In this document: one piece after another, positions 7,405-8,360 of the stretch
Numbering within the stretch: position 1 is the first letter of the stretch
How the letters are laid out: every line of letters starts with the position of its first letter
Source: an uncultured Planctomycetaceae bacterium
GTDB lineage: Bacteria; Planctomycetota; Planctomycetia; Planctomycetales; Planctomycetaceae
Assembly: GCA_903898975.1 (NCBI GenBank)
Contig: CAIUHT010000645.1
Span: 1-8,360, forward strand
DNA: 8,360 nt
Direction of reading: 5' to 3'
The notes under the pieces: generated by a model
What the model saw: the letters and a program-made list of their open reading frames with translations, nothing else
What the model was told of the DNA's origin: nothing
Database searches by the model: none
Made by a program: the position numbers and the translations under genes

Positions 7405-8070
7405 GAGAGTGCGCCAAGGGTTGGCGTCGGCGAGGTTATCGAGGGCCAGGTCGGGGGCGGTCTGCTGCAATTCGCCCAGGGTGTGCTGCCCCGTGGCGAC
7501 CGCCAGGACGCGGGCTCCAATCGCCCGCCCACAGGCGACGTCGGCGGGCGTGTCGCCAATCACCCAGACCCGCCGCAGATCGACCGGGCGGGCAACCTGC
7601 CGCTCCACCTCTTCCAGGGCGACCCGCGCCACGTCGTTCCGGTCACTGTGCAGATCGCCATAACCACCGACCACAAAATGCTGGTCGAGGTCGAAGTGGC
7701 TGAGCTTGATCCGAGCCCCCGCGGCGGTGTTCCCAGTCAACAGCCCCAGCAGCACATCTTCGCGGGGCCGCAGTTCCTCCAATAACGGGCGGATGCCCGG
7801 GAGCACCTCGCCCGGACCAGTCTGAATCAGGCGTTGCAGATGCGCCAGGTAAGACTGTTTCAGCTGGGTCCAGTTCTGGTCGGTCGGCTCAATGCCGTGA
7901 GCCGAGAAGAGGTCGCGACAGATCGCCCGGTCAGTGCGGCCATGGAGGGGGACATCGGCGACAGGCCCGCTGATGGGGAAGACCTCACGCATCGCCTCTT
8001 CGAGGGCCCGTCGCCCCGCGCCGCGGGTATGAATCAACGTGCCATCGATATCGAACAGCAGCACCAGCAT
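7393..8070 (-). CDS. HAD-family hydrolase (phosphoglycolate phosphatase-like)
   Basis: A 225-residue cytoplasmic HAD-superfamily phosphatase. Motif I is FDIDGTL (nucleophile D7, acid/base D9), motif II is LLTGNT (T112), the motif III lysine is probably K122 in RIKLSHFD, and motif IV is VIGDTPAD (D173, with D177). A helical cap lies between motifs I and II (about residues 15-95), as in Gph/PGMB-like enzymes, and the length is normal for that group. It should be Mg2+-dependent and act on a small phosphorylated metabolite, but the substrate cannot be predicted. Start: ATG 8070 is chosen because motif I begins at once and a purine-rich site precedes it; the frame is open to GTG 8118, but that extension has no family resemblance. 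It follows a TatD-like gene on the same strand after a 48-base gap. Its final codons (WHS and the stop) lie in the 13-bp tandem array. Confidence 0.92.
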   Translation of the reverse strand: MLVLLFDIDGTLIHTRGAGRRALEEAMREVFPISGPVADVPLHGRTDRAICRDLFSAHGIEPTDQNWTQLKQSYLAHLQRLIQTGPGEVLPGIRPLLEELRPREDVLLGLLTGNTAAGARIKLSHFDLDQHFVVGGYGDLHSDRNDVARVALEEVERQVARPVDLRRVWVIGDTPADVACGRAIGARVLAVATGQHTLGELQQTAPDLALDNLADANPWRTLWHS

Positions 8071-8076
8071 CGCTTG

Positions 8077-8085
8077 CCCCTTCCC
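8077..8085 (-). promoter_or_regulatory. Probable ribosome-binding site of the HAD gene
   Basis: On the minus strand GGGAAGGGG lies 6 bases before ATG 8070. It is purine-rich and well spaced but not a perfect anti-16S match. It supports the internal ATG over the longer GTG start at 8118. Confidence 0.45.
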
Positions 8086-8118
8086 TGATCCGTGTGGGCC
8101 GAAGCCCTTACCGCCCAC

Positions 8119-8360
8119 TCAGCCAGCCACCGGACCCAAATGAGTTCCCTCGGGCGTTGTGAACTGAAAGTGCCGCGATTTCTGGAAGAACTCGAGCGGG
8201 TTGTCGTAGACGAGTTTGCGGATCTTCGCCTCGGTGTGACCCCGGCGACGCATCTCCATCACAAAATCGGGAACGGCCAGCGGATTCGAGGGGCCCCAGT
8301 CGCCCGCCGAATTCACCATGATGCGGTCATCGCCATAGTGCTCGATGATGTCCACCGCGC
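8119..8360 (-). CDS. TatD-like metal-dependent hydrolase, C-terminal part
   Basis: The minus-strand frame is open to the right edge, so the gene starts outside the window; 79 C-terminal residues are visible. The stretch DRIMVNSAGDWGPSNPLAVP, followed by MRRRGHTEAKIRKLVYDNPLEFF, matches the end of TatD-related amidohydrolase TIM barrels. In these the Asp of the SAGDWG segment is a metal ligand at the end of a beta strand, and the NPLEFF-type helix closes the barrel. The DWG-x-S-x-PLAVP pattern is closer to EboB-like members than to classical TatD DNases, which carry ETDSPYL there. The metal-binding His and Glu motifs are off the edge, so activity cannot be judged. It lies upstream of the HAD gene on the same strand and is probably co-transcribed with it. 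The EboB link is an inference. Confidence 0.75.
   Translation of the reverse strand, partial: AVDIIEHYGDDRIMVNSAGDWGPSNPLAVPDFVMEMRRRGHTEAKIRKLVYDNPLEFFQKSRHFQFTTPEGTHLGPVAG

Noticed and set aside
7245..7703. Plus-strand open frames running through the tandem repeat
   Set aside because: They are open only because the repeat lacks stops, and they continue antisense to the HAD gene.
8071..8118. N-terminal extension of the HAD protein to GTG 8118
   Set aside because: The extra 16 residues are glycine-rich with no match to HAD N-termini, which normally start just before DxDGT; the internal ATG has a better ribosome-binding site.

Overview
The window is GC-rich and gene-dense. Its gene families point to a planctomycete (phylum Planctomycetota). 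The strongest markers are a DUF1553 (PSD1-type) protein followed directly by a Tat-exported DUF1501 protein, a pairing that is abundant in this phylum, and a long secreted arylsulfatase of a type expanded in planctomycetes. The order or genus cannot be fixed from this sequence.

Layout: (1) 1-2786, plus strand: the 3' part of a DUF1553 gene whose 5' end lies off the left edge, overlapping or abutting a complete DUF1501 gene; these two look like one translationally coupled operon. (2) 2787-3008: a short spacer with no convincing gene. (3) 3009-4298, plus: a complete GT1-type (UGT/MGT-like) glycosyltransferase. (4) 4299-4630: a 332-bp non-coding leader that ends in a strong Shine-Dalgarno site. 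(5) 4631-7015, plus: a 794-aa exported formylglycine arylsulfatase. (6) 7016-7392: the gap between two convergent genes, with almost no plain sequence in it. It holds six consecutive stem-loops (7039-7260) and then a minisatellite of ten 13-bp units (7269-7398). (7) 7393-8360, minus: a HAD-family phosphatase and, upstream of it on the same strand, the C-terminal part of a TatD-like metal-dependent hydrolase that runs off the right edge; these two probably form an operon.

How the genes may work together: the DUF1553/DUF1501 pair belongs to a large planctomycete export-linked gene set of poorly known function. The glycosyltransferase acts in the cytoplasm on an unknown acceptor, and the sulfatase acts outside the cytoplasm on a sulfate ester, probably of a polysaccharide or other organic sulfate. 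Nothing in the sequence ties these into one pathway. The TatD-like/HAD pair could be the end of an ebo-type (EboA-F) cluster, but this rests on one motif and needs the sequence to the right.

The least explained part is 7039-7404: closely packed hairpins next to a patterned 13-bp tandem array that reaches into the 3' end of the HAD gene and contains its stop codon. Start codons for the sulfatase and HAD genes were moved inward from the longest open frames, on the basis of ribosome-binding sites and where the conserved domains begin.
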